Shown here piece by piece: positions 52,232 to 59,978 of a stretch of 64,000 nucleotides of DNA (its first letter is position 1; every line of letters begins with the position of its first letter). The stretch covers positions 124,001 to 188,000 of the forward strand of contig CAYGUV010000001.1 of NCBI GenBank assembly GCA_964353185.1. The letters are read 5' to 3'. The notes below the pieces were generated by a model. The model saw nothing but the letters and a program-made list of their open reading frames with translations. It had not been told where the DNA came from and made no database searches. The stretch is from GCA-2708415 sp964353185 (GTDB lineage Bacteria > Pseudomonadota > Alphaproteobacteria > Micavibrionales > Micavibrionaceae). Position numbers and translations under genes: made by a program.

Positions 52232-53761
52232 TTGGATAAACAAGAAATAAAAAATATTAATGATCCTGTACATTTAGGTGCAATATTAGACCGATATGAA
52301 AGAGCCATTAATAAAAGAAAGCCATGGGAAGCTATTGTTCAGGAGTGTTACACTTATACGTATCCACAAAGATCTTCTTCCTCTTTGTTTGGATATAAAT
52401 CAGGAAATATTAAAACAGACTTATACGATGCAACTGCAACAGATGCGGTTGATCAATTAGCGGCAAGTTTATTAGGAAATCTTACGCCCGCTTGGACACA
52501 GTGGTTTGGATTTAAAGCTGGGCCAGAGCTATCAAAAGCGGAATCTGAAAAAATCACACCTTTACTTGAAAATATAGCAAAAAAAATTCAATCGCACTTT
52601 GACAGATCAAATTTTAGCGTTGAAATACATCAATGTTTTTTAGATTTGATTATTGGAGGAACTGCTACATTATATGTTGAAGAAACTTTACCTGGCGCAT
52701 TATCTTCCTTAAAATTTTCTGCAATTCCAATACAAGAAGTTGCGTTGGAAGAGGATGGTAATGGGTTTTTAAAAGGGTCTTTTCGTCATTTAAACTTAAC
52801 ATTATCACAAATTAAATCACGATATAAAGGTGTAGAGTTACCATTAAATCTAACTAAGTCTGGGGGTTGCGAAGTATCAAAAACCTTTAAAATTCTTGAA
52901 ACGGTAATTCCTCAAGATAACGTTTATGAATTTTATGCTATTTTAATAGAAGAATCGAACCCACTCTTACTCTCAACAGGATATTTTGATCAGTCACCTG
53001 CTATTTCATTTCGATGGATGAAATCGCCCGGGGAAATATATGGTCGTTCCCCAGTAATGAAGGCGTTACCAGATATTAAAACAGCTAATAAGGTTGTAGA
53101 ACTCATCTTAAAAAACGCTTCTATTGCGGTTACAGGTATTTGGCAAGCTGATGATGATGGTGTGCTCAACCCAGCAAATATTGAGCTTGTCCCTGGAGCT
53201 ATTATTCCTAAAGCGGTCGGTTCTCAAGGGTTGCGGGCGTTAGACATGCCTGGGCGGTTTGATGTGTCGGAATTGATATTGAAAGATTTGCGTCAAAAAA
53301 TACGTGATTCTTTACTTTCTGACAAATTGGTGAATGTTATTGATAAGCGTATGACTGCAACAGAAGTATTAGAGCGATCGTCACAGATGGCTTTATTATT
53401 AGGGGCAACATATGGACGCTTACAATCTGAATTATTAACACCTCTTATTCTACGCGCTTTTAATATATTAAAACGACGTGGTGAAATTCCTGATATTGAT
53501 TTGGATGGCCGAACTGTTGTTATAGATTATCGTTCACCATTGGCCAAAGCCCAATCACAAAAGGATATTCAAAATATATTTTTGTGGCTTGATAGTGTTA
53601 AGTCTATTGGGGGATCAGCATCTCAATTTGTTGATGTTGAAAAAACAGTTGAATATATTGCGGATACTCTGGGCGTTCCCAAAGATTTGGTTGCTAAAAA
53701 TAATACTTCTTTAGAATATCTGGTATCAAGCTTACCTAATCTGGAGGTTAATAATGCTTAA
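52232..53761 (+). CDS. head-tail connector (portal), T7 gp8-like
   Basis: 509 residues, close to the usual size for podoviral connectors. It begins ILDRYERAINKRKPWEAIVQECYTYTYPQ, followed by DATATDAVDQLAASLLGNLTPAWTQWF and the long alpha/beta portal core. MKSPGEIYGRSPVMKALPDIKTANKVVEL and KRMTATEVLERSSQMALLLGATYGRLQSELLTPLI are typical of the head-tail connecting family. It would form the dodecameric ring through which DNA is packed by the terminase encoded at 59979. It starts with TTG, directly after the preceding gene, with TTAGGAG upstream. The frame is complete and intact. Confidence 0.93.
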   Translation: MDKQEIKNINDPVHLGAILDRYERAINKRKPWEAIVQECYTYTYPQRSSSSLFGYKSGNIKTDLYDATATDAVDQLAASLLGNLTPAWTQWFGFKAGPELSKAESEKITPLLENIAKKIQSHFDRSNFSVEIHQCFLDLIIGGTATLYVEETLPGALSSLKFSAIPIQEVALEEDGNGFLKGSFRHLNLTLSQIKSRYKGVELPLNLTKSGGCEVSKTFKILETVIPQDNVYEFYAILIEESNPLLLSTGYFDQSPAISFRWMKSPGEIYGRSPVMKALPDIKTANKVVELILKNASIAVTGIWQADDDGVLNPANIELVPGAIIPKAVGSQGLRALDMPGRFDVSELILKDLRQKIRDSLLSDKLVNVIDKRMTATEVLERSSQMALLLGATYGRLQSELLTPLILRAFNILKRRGEIPDIDLDGRTVVIDYRSPLAKAQSQKDIQNIFLWLDSVKSIGGSASQFVDVEKTVEYIADTLGVPKDLVAKNNTSLEYLVSSLPNLEVNNA

Positions 53762-54029
53762 TTTTCTTAGAAAATCACCTATTGATGCTGTCAATAACTA
53801 TTCAGAAAATATTGAAAATGCACGTTATTTTTCGAAAGCTGATAGAAGTGATATTGAAAAAATATTAAAGCGCGTTTTCCTCACTGAAGATGGGAAAAAA
53901 GCATTAGCATACTTACAGTTTTTAAGTACCTATAAAACACTTAATTATAACGCCAGTAAACAACATCTTTATTACAATGAAGGGCAGCGCGCCTTTGTAG
54001 CAAACATAATAAAAATCATTTCAACCTAA
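53754..54029 (+). CDS. Bbp19-like small phage protein
   Basis: 91 residues. The core FLTEDGKKALAYLQFL and YYNEGQRAFVANIIKII fits the Bbp19-type domain found next to podoviral connector genes (Gly-Arg/Lys followed by a terminal helix with an EGQR-type motif). It overlaps the connector gene by eight bases, with GGAGG upstream. The role in phage particles is not established. Confidence 0.78.
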   Translation: MLNFLRKSPIDAVNNYSENIENARYFSKADRSDIEKILKRVFLTEDGKKALAYLQFLSTYKTLNYNASKQHLYYNEGQRAFVANIIKIIST

Positions 54030-54059
54030 ATATACATCATTTTAAAAGGAGAAAATATA

Positions 54060-54698
54060 ATGAATGATACATTACTTGATGATGAAATTCCTGAAAAATT
54101 CAAAAATAAAGAAACAGGAGAAGTAAATTTAAATGCAATGGTAAAGTCTTACAAAGAATTAGAAAGTAAGATGTCAAAAAGCCCCGCTTTGCCTGAAACC
54201 GCAGAAGAATATTGCGTGGATTGCGAACATGGTTTATTTCAAGATGATAAAGAGCTTAACCAAAAAATGTTTGAAAAGGGGTTTAGTCAAGATCAGGTTC
54301 AGTTTGTTTACGACATAGCTGCTGAAAAATTGGTTCCTTTAGCGGTAGAAATTGCTGGTAATTTCCAAGCAGATCGTGAGATTGAAAAATTAGTAGAGCA
54401 TTTTGGTGGAGTAGAGAAATGGAAAGAAATTTCTAAACAGCTTTTGATCTATGGACAAAAAAATCTTTCAAACAATGTGCTTGATACACTGACTAGCTCA
54501 TATGATGGGGTCATTGCACTTTATAACATGATGAAAGGGAATGAACCTATGATTAGTTCTGGAGAAGGTAATCTTGTAGGAGGGTCCGAGAGAGAAGTGC
54601 AATCAATGATGCGTGACCCTAAATATTGGCGTGATAAAGACCCATCTTTTATTGCAGAAGTAACTCAAAAATTTGAAAGCCTTTACGGTAATAAGTAA
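54060..54698 (+). CDS. capsid assembly scaffolding-like protein, T7 gp9-like
   Basis: 212 residues, acidic. It opens with DEIPEKFKNKETGEVNLNAMVKSYKELESKM, a standard opening of podoviral scaffold proteins (growing helix after a KxxxGxxN turn), and contains SPALPETAEEYCVD. The C-terminus is SMMRDPKYWRDKDPSFIAEVTQKFESLYG, a motif typical of scaffold ends that contact the capsid. It would guide procapsid assembly and then leave. AAAGGAG precedes the ATG. It is followed by a terminator, and in T7-like order the capsid gene should come next. Here a PilZ gene intervenes. Confidence 0.86.
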   Translation: MNDTLLDDEIPEKFKNKETGEVNLNAMVKSYKELESKMSKSPALPETAEEYCVDCEHGLFQDDKELNQKMFEKGFSQDQVQFVYDIAAEKLVPLAVEIAGNFQADREIEKLVEHFGGVEKWKEISKQLLIYGQKNLSNNVLDTLTSSYDGVIALYNMMKGNEPMISSGEGNLVGGSEREVQSMMRDPKYWRDKDPSFIAEVTQKFESLYGNK

Positions 54699-54720
54699 AG
54701 CTATTTAAATATTATAAAAT

Positions 54721-54748
54721 AAAGGCCCTTGAAAGAGGGCCTTTTATT
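54721..54748. terminator. bidirectional terminator
   Basis: A perfect 9-bp stem, AAAGGCCCT/AGGGCCTTT, with a six-base loop has A-rich sequence on one side and T-rich on the other. It serves both the scaffold gene and the convergent PilZ gene. Confidence 0.92.
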
Positions 54749-54766
54749 AATCAACAATTTAATTAC

Positions 54767-55150
54767 TTATCTTTGGGAATTTGCAAATTCCTGAGCCATG
54801 AAATCATCCAATACATGTTGGAATTGTTTATCAACTTGCTGTGTCAACGGTGCAAATTGTAGGGCGAACTTGCCATTTCCCTTGCGCAACACGCGTCCGT
54901 TGTGTGATACGTTCATGATCTTATCAGCCACTTTAAACTTAATTGTTATTTCTTTAACTTCGTTGATGCCAAAGGCACGATCATCACCATGTAATAAGAT
55001 ACCGCCCTGGCTCCAATTTTCTACTGGATAAGACATGCTGTCGATAATGGCTATGCAACTATCAATTTCGCGGCGCTCATGCGAGCGACGTGAATCAATG
55101 TCGTCATTACTGGCTGATATTTTTAAGCCTTCTAAAATGTCAGTAATCAT
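54767..55150 (-). CDS. PilZ-domain protein inside the phage-like cluster
   Basis: 127 residues. The cyclic-di-GMP-binding pattern RxxxR (SHERREIDS) is followed after about 20 residues by VENWSQGGILL, a variant of the (D/N)xSxxG motif, then the beta-barrel strands of PilZ. A strong AAAGGGAG lies before the ATG. It faces left between the scaffold and capsid genes and shares its upstream region with the capsid promoter and operator. It is typical of bacterial chromosomes rather than phages, so it is probably a host gene inserted into or kept in the cluster. It might link the particle genes to c-di-GMP signalling; that is only an inference. Confidence 0.85.
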   Translation of the reverse strand: MITDILEGLKISASNDDIDSRRSHERREIDSCIAIIDSMSYPVENWSQGGILLHGDDRAFGINEVKEITIKFKVADKIMNVSHNGRVLRKGNGKFALQFAPLTQQVDKQFQHVLDDFMAQEFANSQR

Positions 55151-55221
55151 AGTTCTCCCTTTGTTAAAACCACTTTATATACATAAAAACTAAAATAAAA
55201 GAAAAAATTTAATTTTATCCC

Positions 55222-55250
55222 TTGACAATATAGGAATATATTCATATATT
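55222..55250 (+). promoter_or_regulatory. promoter and candidate operator of the capsid gene
   Basis: Perfect TTGACA (55222-55227) and TATATT (55245-55250) are 17 bases apart. A 22-base palindrome with two mismatched positions, centred on GAATATATTC, occupies 55228-55249 and shares TAGGAA-N3-ATTCATAT with the site at 51066. The rest of 55251-55420 holds no clear gene; it is an AT-rich leader of about 180 bases. Confidence 0.8.
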
Positions 55251-55432
55251 GTTTTTATCAACGCCACAAAAGTATATTTTTTACTTAAATAAGCGTTTTT
55301 TCCCGATATTAAAATCAGAGAACTATTTTGCCTGATTCTCAAAAAGCCATAAATAGCGGCTAGCTATTCTATGAAAACTTTACCTATGCGGGATTTATTT
55401 TCAAAACAACATATATTCAAGGAGAATAAATT

Positions 55433-56263
55433 ATGCCAACTATTGATCAGGCTTTTATTAAACAGTTTGAACGTGAGGTCCATGAAGCTTTTCAACGTCA
55501 AGGTTCAAAATTACGCAACACAGTAAGAACAATCAACAATGTTAAGGGATCATCTGCCGTTTTCCAAAAAGTTGGAAAAGGGACTGCGTCTACGAAAGAG
55601 CAACATGGAATGGTTCCTGTGATGAATTTAGACCATTCAAATGTTGAATGTGTTTTACAAGATTTTTACGCTGGTGATTGGATTGATCACTTAGATACTT
55701 TAAAAACAAATATTGATGAGCGTCAGGTCATTGCAAATGCAGGTGCAAATGCATTGGGACGTAAAAGTGATGAAATGATTATTACCGCTTTAGAAGGTGC
55801 AACAGAAAATGTAATTAATGACGGTAATGTAGGTCTTACGAAAGATAAAATTTTAGAAGCGTTTGAAACATTTGGTTCTAGTGATGTGCCTGATGATGGG
55901 CAGCGTTTTGGTGTAGTCGGTTGGAAACAATGGAGCGATCTTTTACAAATTGAAGAATTCATTAATTCTGATTATATTGGACAAACAGATCTACCATATT
56001 CAGGAATCACGCAAGCGAAGATGTGGCTAGGAACGGTCTGGGTACCCCATTCTGGATTGCCTCTTGATGTTAATGATATTCGTTCTTGTTATTTCTATCA
56101 CAAAACTGCGGTAGGGCACGCAGTGGGTAATGATATTGAAACTGATATTAGCTGGCATGGTGATCGTGCTGCTCATTTTGTCAATAATATGATGAGTCAA
56201 GGGTCTGTCCTTATCGATGAAGCAGGCGTTATTAAAATTGGATGTGATGAAACGCCTGATTAA
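55433..56263 (+). CDS. major capsid protein, podovirus type
   Basis: 276 residues. It opens IDQAFIKQFEREVHEAFQRQGSKLRNTVR, contains KVGKGTASTKEQHGMVPVMNLDHSNVECVL and DWIDHLDTLKTNIDERQVIANAGANALGRKSDEMIITAL, and ends with WHGDRAAHFVNNMMSQGSVLIDEAGVIKI. This is the pattern of HK97-fold coat proteins of the small podoviral type. AAGGAG precedes the ATG. It has its own strong promoter and terminator, as expected for a protein needed in hundreds of copies. It is intact, which argues against simple decay of the element. Confidence 0.9.
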   Translation: MPTIDQAFIKQFEREVHEAFQRQGSKLRNTVRTINNVKGSSAVFQKVGKGTASTKEQHGMVPVMNLDHSNVECVLQDFYAGDWIDHLDTLKTNIDERQVIANAGANALGRKSDEMIITALEGATENVINDGNVGLTKDKILEAFETFGSSDVPDDGQRFGVVGWKQWSDLLQIEEFINSDYIGQTDLPYSGITQAKMWLGTVWVPHSGLPLDVNDIRSCYFYHKTAVGHAVGNDIETDISWHGDRAAHFVNNMMSQGSVLIDEAGVIKIGCDETPD

Positions 56264-56521
56264 AACACCTTCGTTCAACTATAAACACAATTAATAATCA
56301 TATTACGAGTATTTTAAAATATGAATAATGTGGTTTTACTGAATGTAGATATAGATAAATTTTCTGTTACTATTGAACAGATACTTCACATGATGCCGTT
56401 ATGCTTATTCCTTAAAAAATGTAGAATATTGCATAGCTATAAAGCTTGAGCCTGAATTTATTTCTTTTGCTCGCTTTGTCCTTCCTTCGTTTGGCATCAT
56501 TTTATTTATATCTCATCCCTG
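56264..56521. other. untranslated interval after the capsid gene
   Basis: With the hairpin that follows, about 316 bases separate the capsid and tail genes. A 42-codon frame at 56321-56449 has no ribosome-binding site and no recognisable protein; I do not regard it as a gene. No repeat or further promoter was recognised. Confidence 0.5.
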
Positions 56522-56561
56522 ATGGCTCTCCTTTTTTATAAAAGGGGGGCCATTAATTTTT
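56522..56561 (+). terminator. terminator after the capsid gene
   Basis: ATGGCTCTCCTTTT pairs with AAAAGGGGGGCCAT (14 pairs, two of them G-U) around TTAT. A run of T follows. It would limit read-through from the capsid promoter into the tail genes, as in T7, where a terminator follows gene 10. Confidence 0.85.
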
Positions 56562-56579
56562 TTTAAAGGAATATATACA

Positions 56580-57149
56580 ATGGCTTTAACAAATATTGAA
56601 ATTTGTGCGCGCGCACTCATCCGTTTGGGCGCAAATCCTATAGCAGAATTTAACGATGGATCATCAGAGTCAGAGATAGCATATGCTTTATATGGTTCAA
56701 CAAAAAATGCATTGCTTTCTTCTTATCCGTGGTCTTTTGCAACACGGCAAATAACTTTATTGCCATCTAACGCAAATCCTATTGCAGACTATTCTTATGC
56801 GTATGATTTACCCACTGATATATTAAGGGCTGTTTCATGCGGATCAGGTAGACGTGGACGTGGTGTAGAGTTTAAAATATTAAACGGGAAGCTACATACA
56901 AATTACAAAGACATTATTTTTACCTATATTGCAGAAATAGATGAAGAATATTTTCCTCCATTCTTCTCTTCTGCACTTATTACTAAACTGGCTTCTGAAT
57001 TTAGTATTCCTATTACAGAAAGTACGTCACGGACTGAAATGCTTTATAATTTAGCAGAAAAAGAAGTTGAAAAAGCACGTCTTATAGATGCGCAACAAGA
57101 TACCCCAAATCGTATTGAAAATTTTACCCTTATTGATGTGAGGTCATAA
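56580..57149 (+). CDS. tail tubular protein A-like (T7 gp11-like gatekeeper)
   Basis: 189 residues. NIEICARALIRLGANPIAEFNDGSSESEIAYALYGSTKNALLSSYPWSFATRQ is the characteristic opening of podoviral gp11/adaptor-type proteins. YAYDLPTDILRAV and a C-terminal helix (LAEKEVEKARLIDAQQDTPNR) complete the pattern. It would form the ring between connector and nozzle. TTAAAGGAATATA precedes the ATG. The next gene starts after one base. Confidence 0.88.
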   Translation: MALTNIEICARALIRLGANPIAEFNDGSSESEIAYALYGSTKNALLSSYPWSFATRQITLLPSNANPIADYSYAYDLPTDILRAVSCGSGRRGRGVEFKILNGKLHTNYKDIIFTYIAEIDEEYFPPFFSSALITKLASEFSIPITESTSRTEMLYNLAEKEVEKARLIDAQQDTPNRIENFTLIDVRS

Positions 57150-57150
57150 C

Positions 57151-59049
57151 ATGACAAGAATTCGACAAGTTGAAAGTAATTTTACTGCGGGTGAAGTATC
57201 AAGTGATTTGATGGGAAGAGGTGATTTAGTCGCTTATGCCAATGGAGCTGAAAAAATACGTAACATGTTCATACACCCGACAGGGGGTTTAACAAGACGT
57301 GCAGGATTAGAGTATATTGATACAGCATCAGGAGACGGACGATTAATCCCATTTGAATTTAATGCTGAACAAACATACTTATTAGTTGTTACGAGTGAAA
57401 AAATTGATATTTATTATAATGATGTAAAGATTGATACTTTGCTAACGCCTTGGCTAGAGGACGATATAAAACAGCTTGCGTGGACACAAAGCGCGGATAC
57501 TTTACTTTTAACCCATCCTGATTACCCGCCTAAAAAGCTGTTAAGAAATAATGGTAATTTATTTGCTTTGGAAGATTGGGTATTTCATGAAGAAAAATTT
57601 ACTATTTTTCAACCATATTATAAATTTGCCAATAGTGATGTAACAGTAACCCCAGATGATTTAAAAGGGACGCTTACTTTGACAGCATCTGCTGATGTAT
57701 TTACCCCTGATCATGTTGGTATACGCCTTCAAATTAGTGGTGAACAGGGTGATATTGTTAGTTTTATTTCACCTACACAAGTTATGTTAGAGATGATACG
57801 TGATTTACCTTCATTGGATGCGACTATTGATTGGCAAGAACAGGTATTCTCTCCCTTGAGAGGTTATCCCACTACTGTTGCGTTTCACCAAGACAGATTA
57901 GTTATAGGAGGGTCGCGTGATTTACCAAATAGATTATGGCTATCAAAATCAGGAGACCTATTTAATTTTTATTTGGGAACTGGGTTAGACGACGAAGCAA
58001 TAGAATTTGCAATATTATCTGACCAAGTTAATGCGATAAGAGGCATTTTTTCTGGACGTCATTTACAAATTTTTACAAGTGGTGCTGAATGGATGGTTAC
58101 AGGAAGCCCACTTACACCTACAACGGTTCAACTAAACCGTCAAACACGTGTTGGATCCGTAATAGATAGATATGTGCCGCCTGTATCTGTTGATGGTGCA
58201 ACGGTCTTTATTGGGCGTAACGGTCAAGAAATTAGGGAATTTTTATATACAGATATTGAACAAGCATATACAGCGGTTGATTTGGCTTTAGTATCACGTC
58301 ATATCCCTGTTAATGTAATTGATCAAGATTACGATGCAAAAAGAAGATTGGTTTTTGTTGTTCGCGATGATGGGAAATTTGCCACTATGACATTCTATCG
58401 TGCTGAACAAGTAAGGGCTTGGACGCTTCATGATACCAATGGTTCAGTCCTAGCCGTTACTGTTACAGGAGATGATGTTTATTTACTAATCCGAAGAGAT
58501 GATAAAATTTTTATCGAAAAATTTAATCAAGATATTGGTCTAGATTCCGCTCTAACTTGGGAAAAGGAAACGGCCCAATTAAACTGGTCTGGACTTGATC
58601 ATTTGGAGGGGCAAACTATTTCTGTAGTAGCTGATGGTATAGCCTTGATAGATCAATATCCTGTGACAAATGGACAAATTACATTATCGATGCCTGCTCA
58701 AGAAATTATTGCAGGGCTAAAATTCACGAGTGAGCTTACCCCTTTGCCGCCACCTTTAAATGAACGCTTGGCAAATAGAAAAATTAGGCTTATTGAAGGA
58801 TTGTTTCGATTGCAAGATTCCCAAATATTGCAATTAGATGTGGGACAAGGCTTGCGCAATATTTCGTTATCAAAATGCGGCCAAATTACAACTTCAAATG
58901 AAGCATTGGATAAAGTTTCTGGCGATGTAAAAGTGCGCGCTTTAGGATGGCAAAATAACTGCCAAAAACCTTTATGGCATATTAAACAAGATGAGCCTTA
59001 CCAATTTACACTTTTGGCTGTCAGCCTAGAGCTTAAAATAAATGATTAA
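57151..59049 (+). CDS. tail tubular protein B-like (T7 gp12-like nozzle)
   Basis: 632 residues, smaller than T7 gp12 but with the family opening VESNFTAGEVSSDLMGRGDLVAYANGAEKIRNMFIHPTGGLTRRAG. Mostly beta-strand, with SPLRGYPTTVAFHQDRLVIGGSRDLPNRLWLSKSGDLFNF and FTSGAEWMVTGSPLTPTTVQLNRQTRVGS, typical of nozzle proteins of podoviruses. It would form the distal tube of a short tail. No receptor-binding or fibre domain is recognisable at its C-terminus. Confidence 0.88.
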   Translation: MTRIRQVESNFTAGEVSSDLMGRGDLVAYANGAEKIRNMFIHPTGGLTRRAGLEYIDTASGDGRLIPFEFNAEQTYLLVVTSEKIDIYYNDVKIDTLLTPWLEDDIKQLAWTQSADTLLLTHPDYPPKKLLRNNGNLFALEDWVFHEEKFTIFQPYYKFANSDVTVTPDDLKGTLTLTASADVFTPDHVGIRLQISGEQGDIVSFISPTQVMLEMIRDLPSLDATIDWQEQVFSPLRGYPTTVAFHQDRLVIGGSRDLPNRLWLSKSGDLFNFYLGTGLDDEAIEFAILSDQVNAIRGIFSGRHLQIFTSGAEWMVTGSPLTPTTVQLNRQTRVGSVIDRYVPPVSVDGATVFIGRNGQEIREFLYTDIEQAYTAVDLALVSRHIPVNVIDQDYDAKRRLVFVVRDDGKFATMTFYRAEQVRAWTLHDTNGSVLAVTVTGDDVYLLIRRDDKIFIEKFNQDIGLDSALTWEKETAQLNWSGLDHLEGQTISVVADGIALIDQYPVTNGQITLSMPAQEIIAGLKFTSELTPLPPPLNERLANRKIRLIEGLFRLQDSQILQLDVGQGLRNISLSKCGQITTSNEALDKVSGDVKVRALGWQNNCQKPLWHIKQDEPYQFTLLAVSLELKIND

Positions 59050-59066
59050 CAAATAGGAGACTTATA

Positions 59067-59570
59067 ATGGGCAATATAGCACCCGTTGCATTACAAGCTG
59101 TACAAGCTTTTCAAACGATATCATCCGTAGCGCAAGTTTTTGATGACAGTAATAATGAATTATCAATACAGCAACTAAAGCAGCAGCAAGCATTACAGCA
59201 ACAACAAGCCACGCAAGATGCACAATTAGCGCGTGAAGAAATAGCGTTAAAATCCGCAGATGCGGAACGTTTAAGAAAATCTGCCTTAAAGCGTGCCGTT
59301 GCAAGCCGCCGTGCAGAATTTGGAGCGAGCGGCGTGCGAAGCGGAGCAGGATCTTCACAAGCTATACTATTAGGGCTGTTTGATGAGTCTGAAGAAGAAA
59401 AGAAGCAACGAGAATTTCTAGATAATTTAAAATTAAAAAGTCTAGATCAAAATATAACACAGTTAAGCGCTATAAATACCTTAACCAAAACACAATTAGA
59501 ACAAAGACAAAATTTGAAAAGAACATCTGATCTTCTAAGTAGTACAGATGATCTATTAAGCCTCCTGTAA
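59067..59570 (+). CDS. internal virion protein-like (T7 gp14-like)
   Basis: 167 residues, about the size of T7 gp14. The centre is a glutamine-rich coiled coil (QQLKQQQALQQQQATQDAQLAREE), followed by RKSALKRAVASRRAEFGASGVRSGAGSSQAILLGLFDESEEEK. The last is the GxSxxSGS-type segment common to phage internal proteins and relatives. Such proteins enter the host envelope during DNA ejection. The larger partners of T7 (gp15, gp16) are not present here. AGGAGA precedes the ATG. Confidence 0.82.
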   Translation: MGNIAPVALQAVQAFQTISSVAQVFDDSNNELSIQQLKQQQALQQQQATQDAQLAREEIALKSADAERLRKSALKRAVASRRAEFGASGVRSGAGSSQAILLGLFDESEEEKKQREFLDNLKLKSLDQNITQLSAINTLTKTQLEQRQNLKRTSDLLSSTDDLLSLL

Positions 59571-59572
59571 AA

Positions 59573-59872
59573 TTAATTACTTTTTAAAAGATCCTGTAAT
59601 ACTTTTTCGGAAGTTTTACCTTTAGGTGACATATTGTTATGAAGATCATTTGTATGTGTTTCTTTATAAATTTTTATACGATCTTCATTGGGTGTTTTTG
59701 TAACTTGAAAAGGGTTCTTTTGGGTATCCTTTTGGTTCCATGTTTCTTTGGGATCTTGTCTTTCTTTTTTTAGCTTATCCATATTATTTTCAAATTTTTT
59801 ATACGTTTCATCTGCCAAAGCGATGGGCGTGAAAAGCATATTGATTAATGCAAAGAGTAAGGTTTTTTTCAT
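59573..59872 (-). CDS. small exported protein of unknown function
   Basis: 99 residues. A clear signal peptide (MKKTLLFALINMLFTPIALADE, likely cut after ALA) is followed by a very polar, lysine/asparagine-rich region with no known motif. The start is set at the Met before KKTLLF; an upstream in-frame Met at 59911 would precede the signal with 13 more residues. There is no clear ribosome-binding site. It faces left between the gp14-like and terminase genes, is unlike a phage component, and may be a later insertion or a cargo gene. Confidence 0.62.
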   Translation of the reverse strand: MKKTLLFALINMLFTPIALADETYKKFENNMDKLKKERQDPKETWNQKDTQKNPFQVTKTPNEDRIKIYKETHTNDLHNNMSPKGKTSEKVLQDLLKSN

Positions 59873-59978
59873 TTTTTTATAAAATAGAAAAACGTAAGCA
59901 GTGTCAAACACCTATTGATATACCGCCGTATGGAAAATCCCATATTTAACAAATCATTAAGAATATTAGAGAACAATC

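Noticed and set aside
56321..56449. 42-codon frame between the capsid and gp11-like genes
   Set aside because: No ribosome-binding site, no recognisable protein features; the interval is better explained as leader and terminator sequence.
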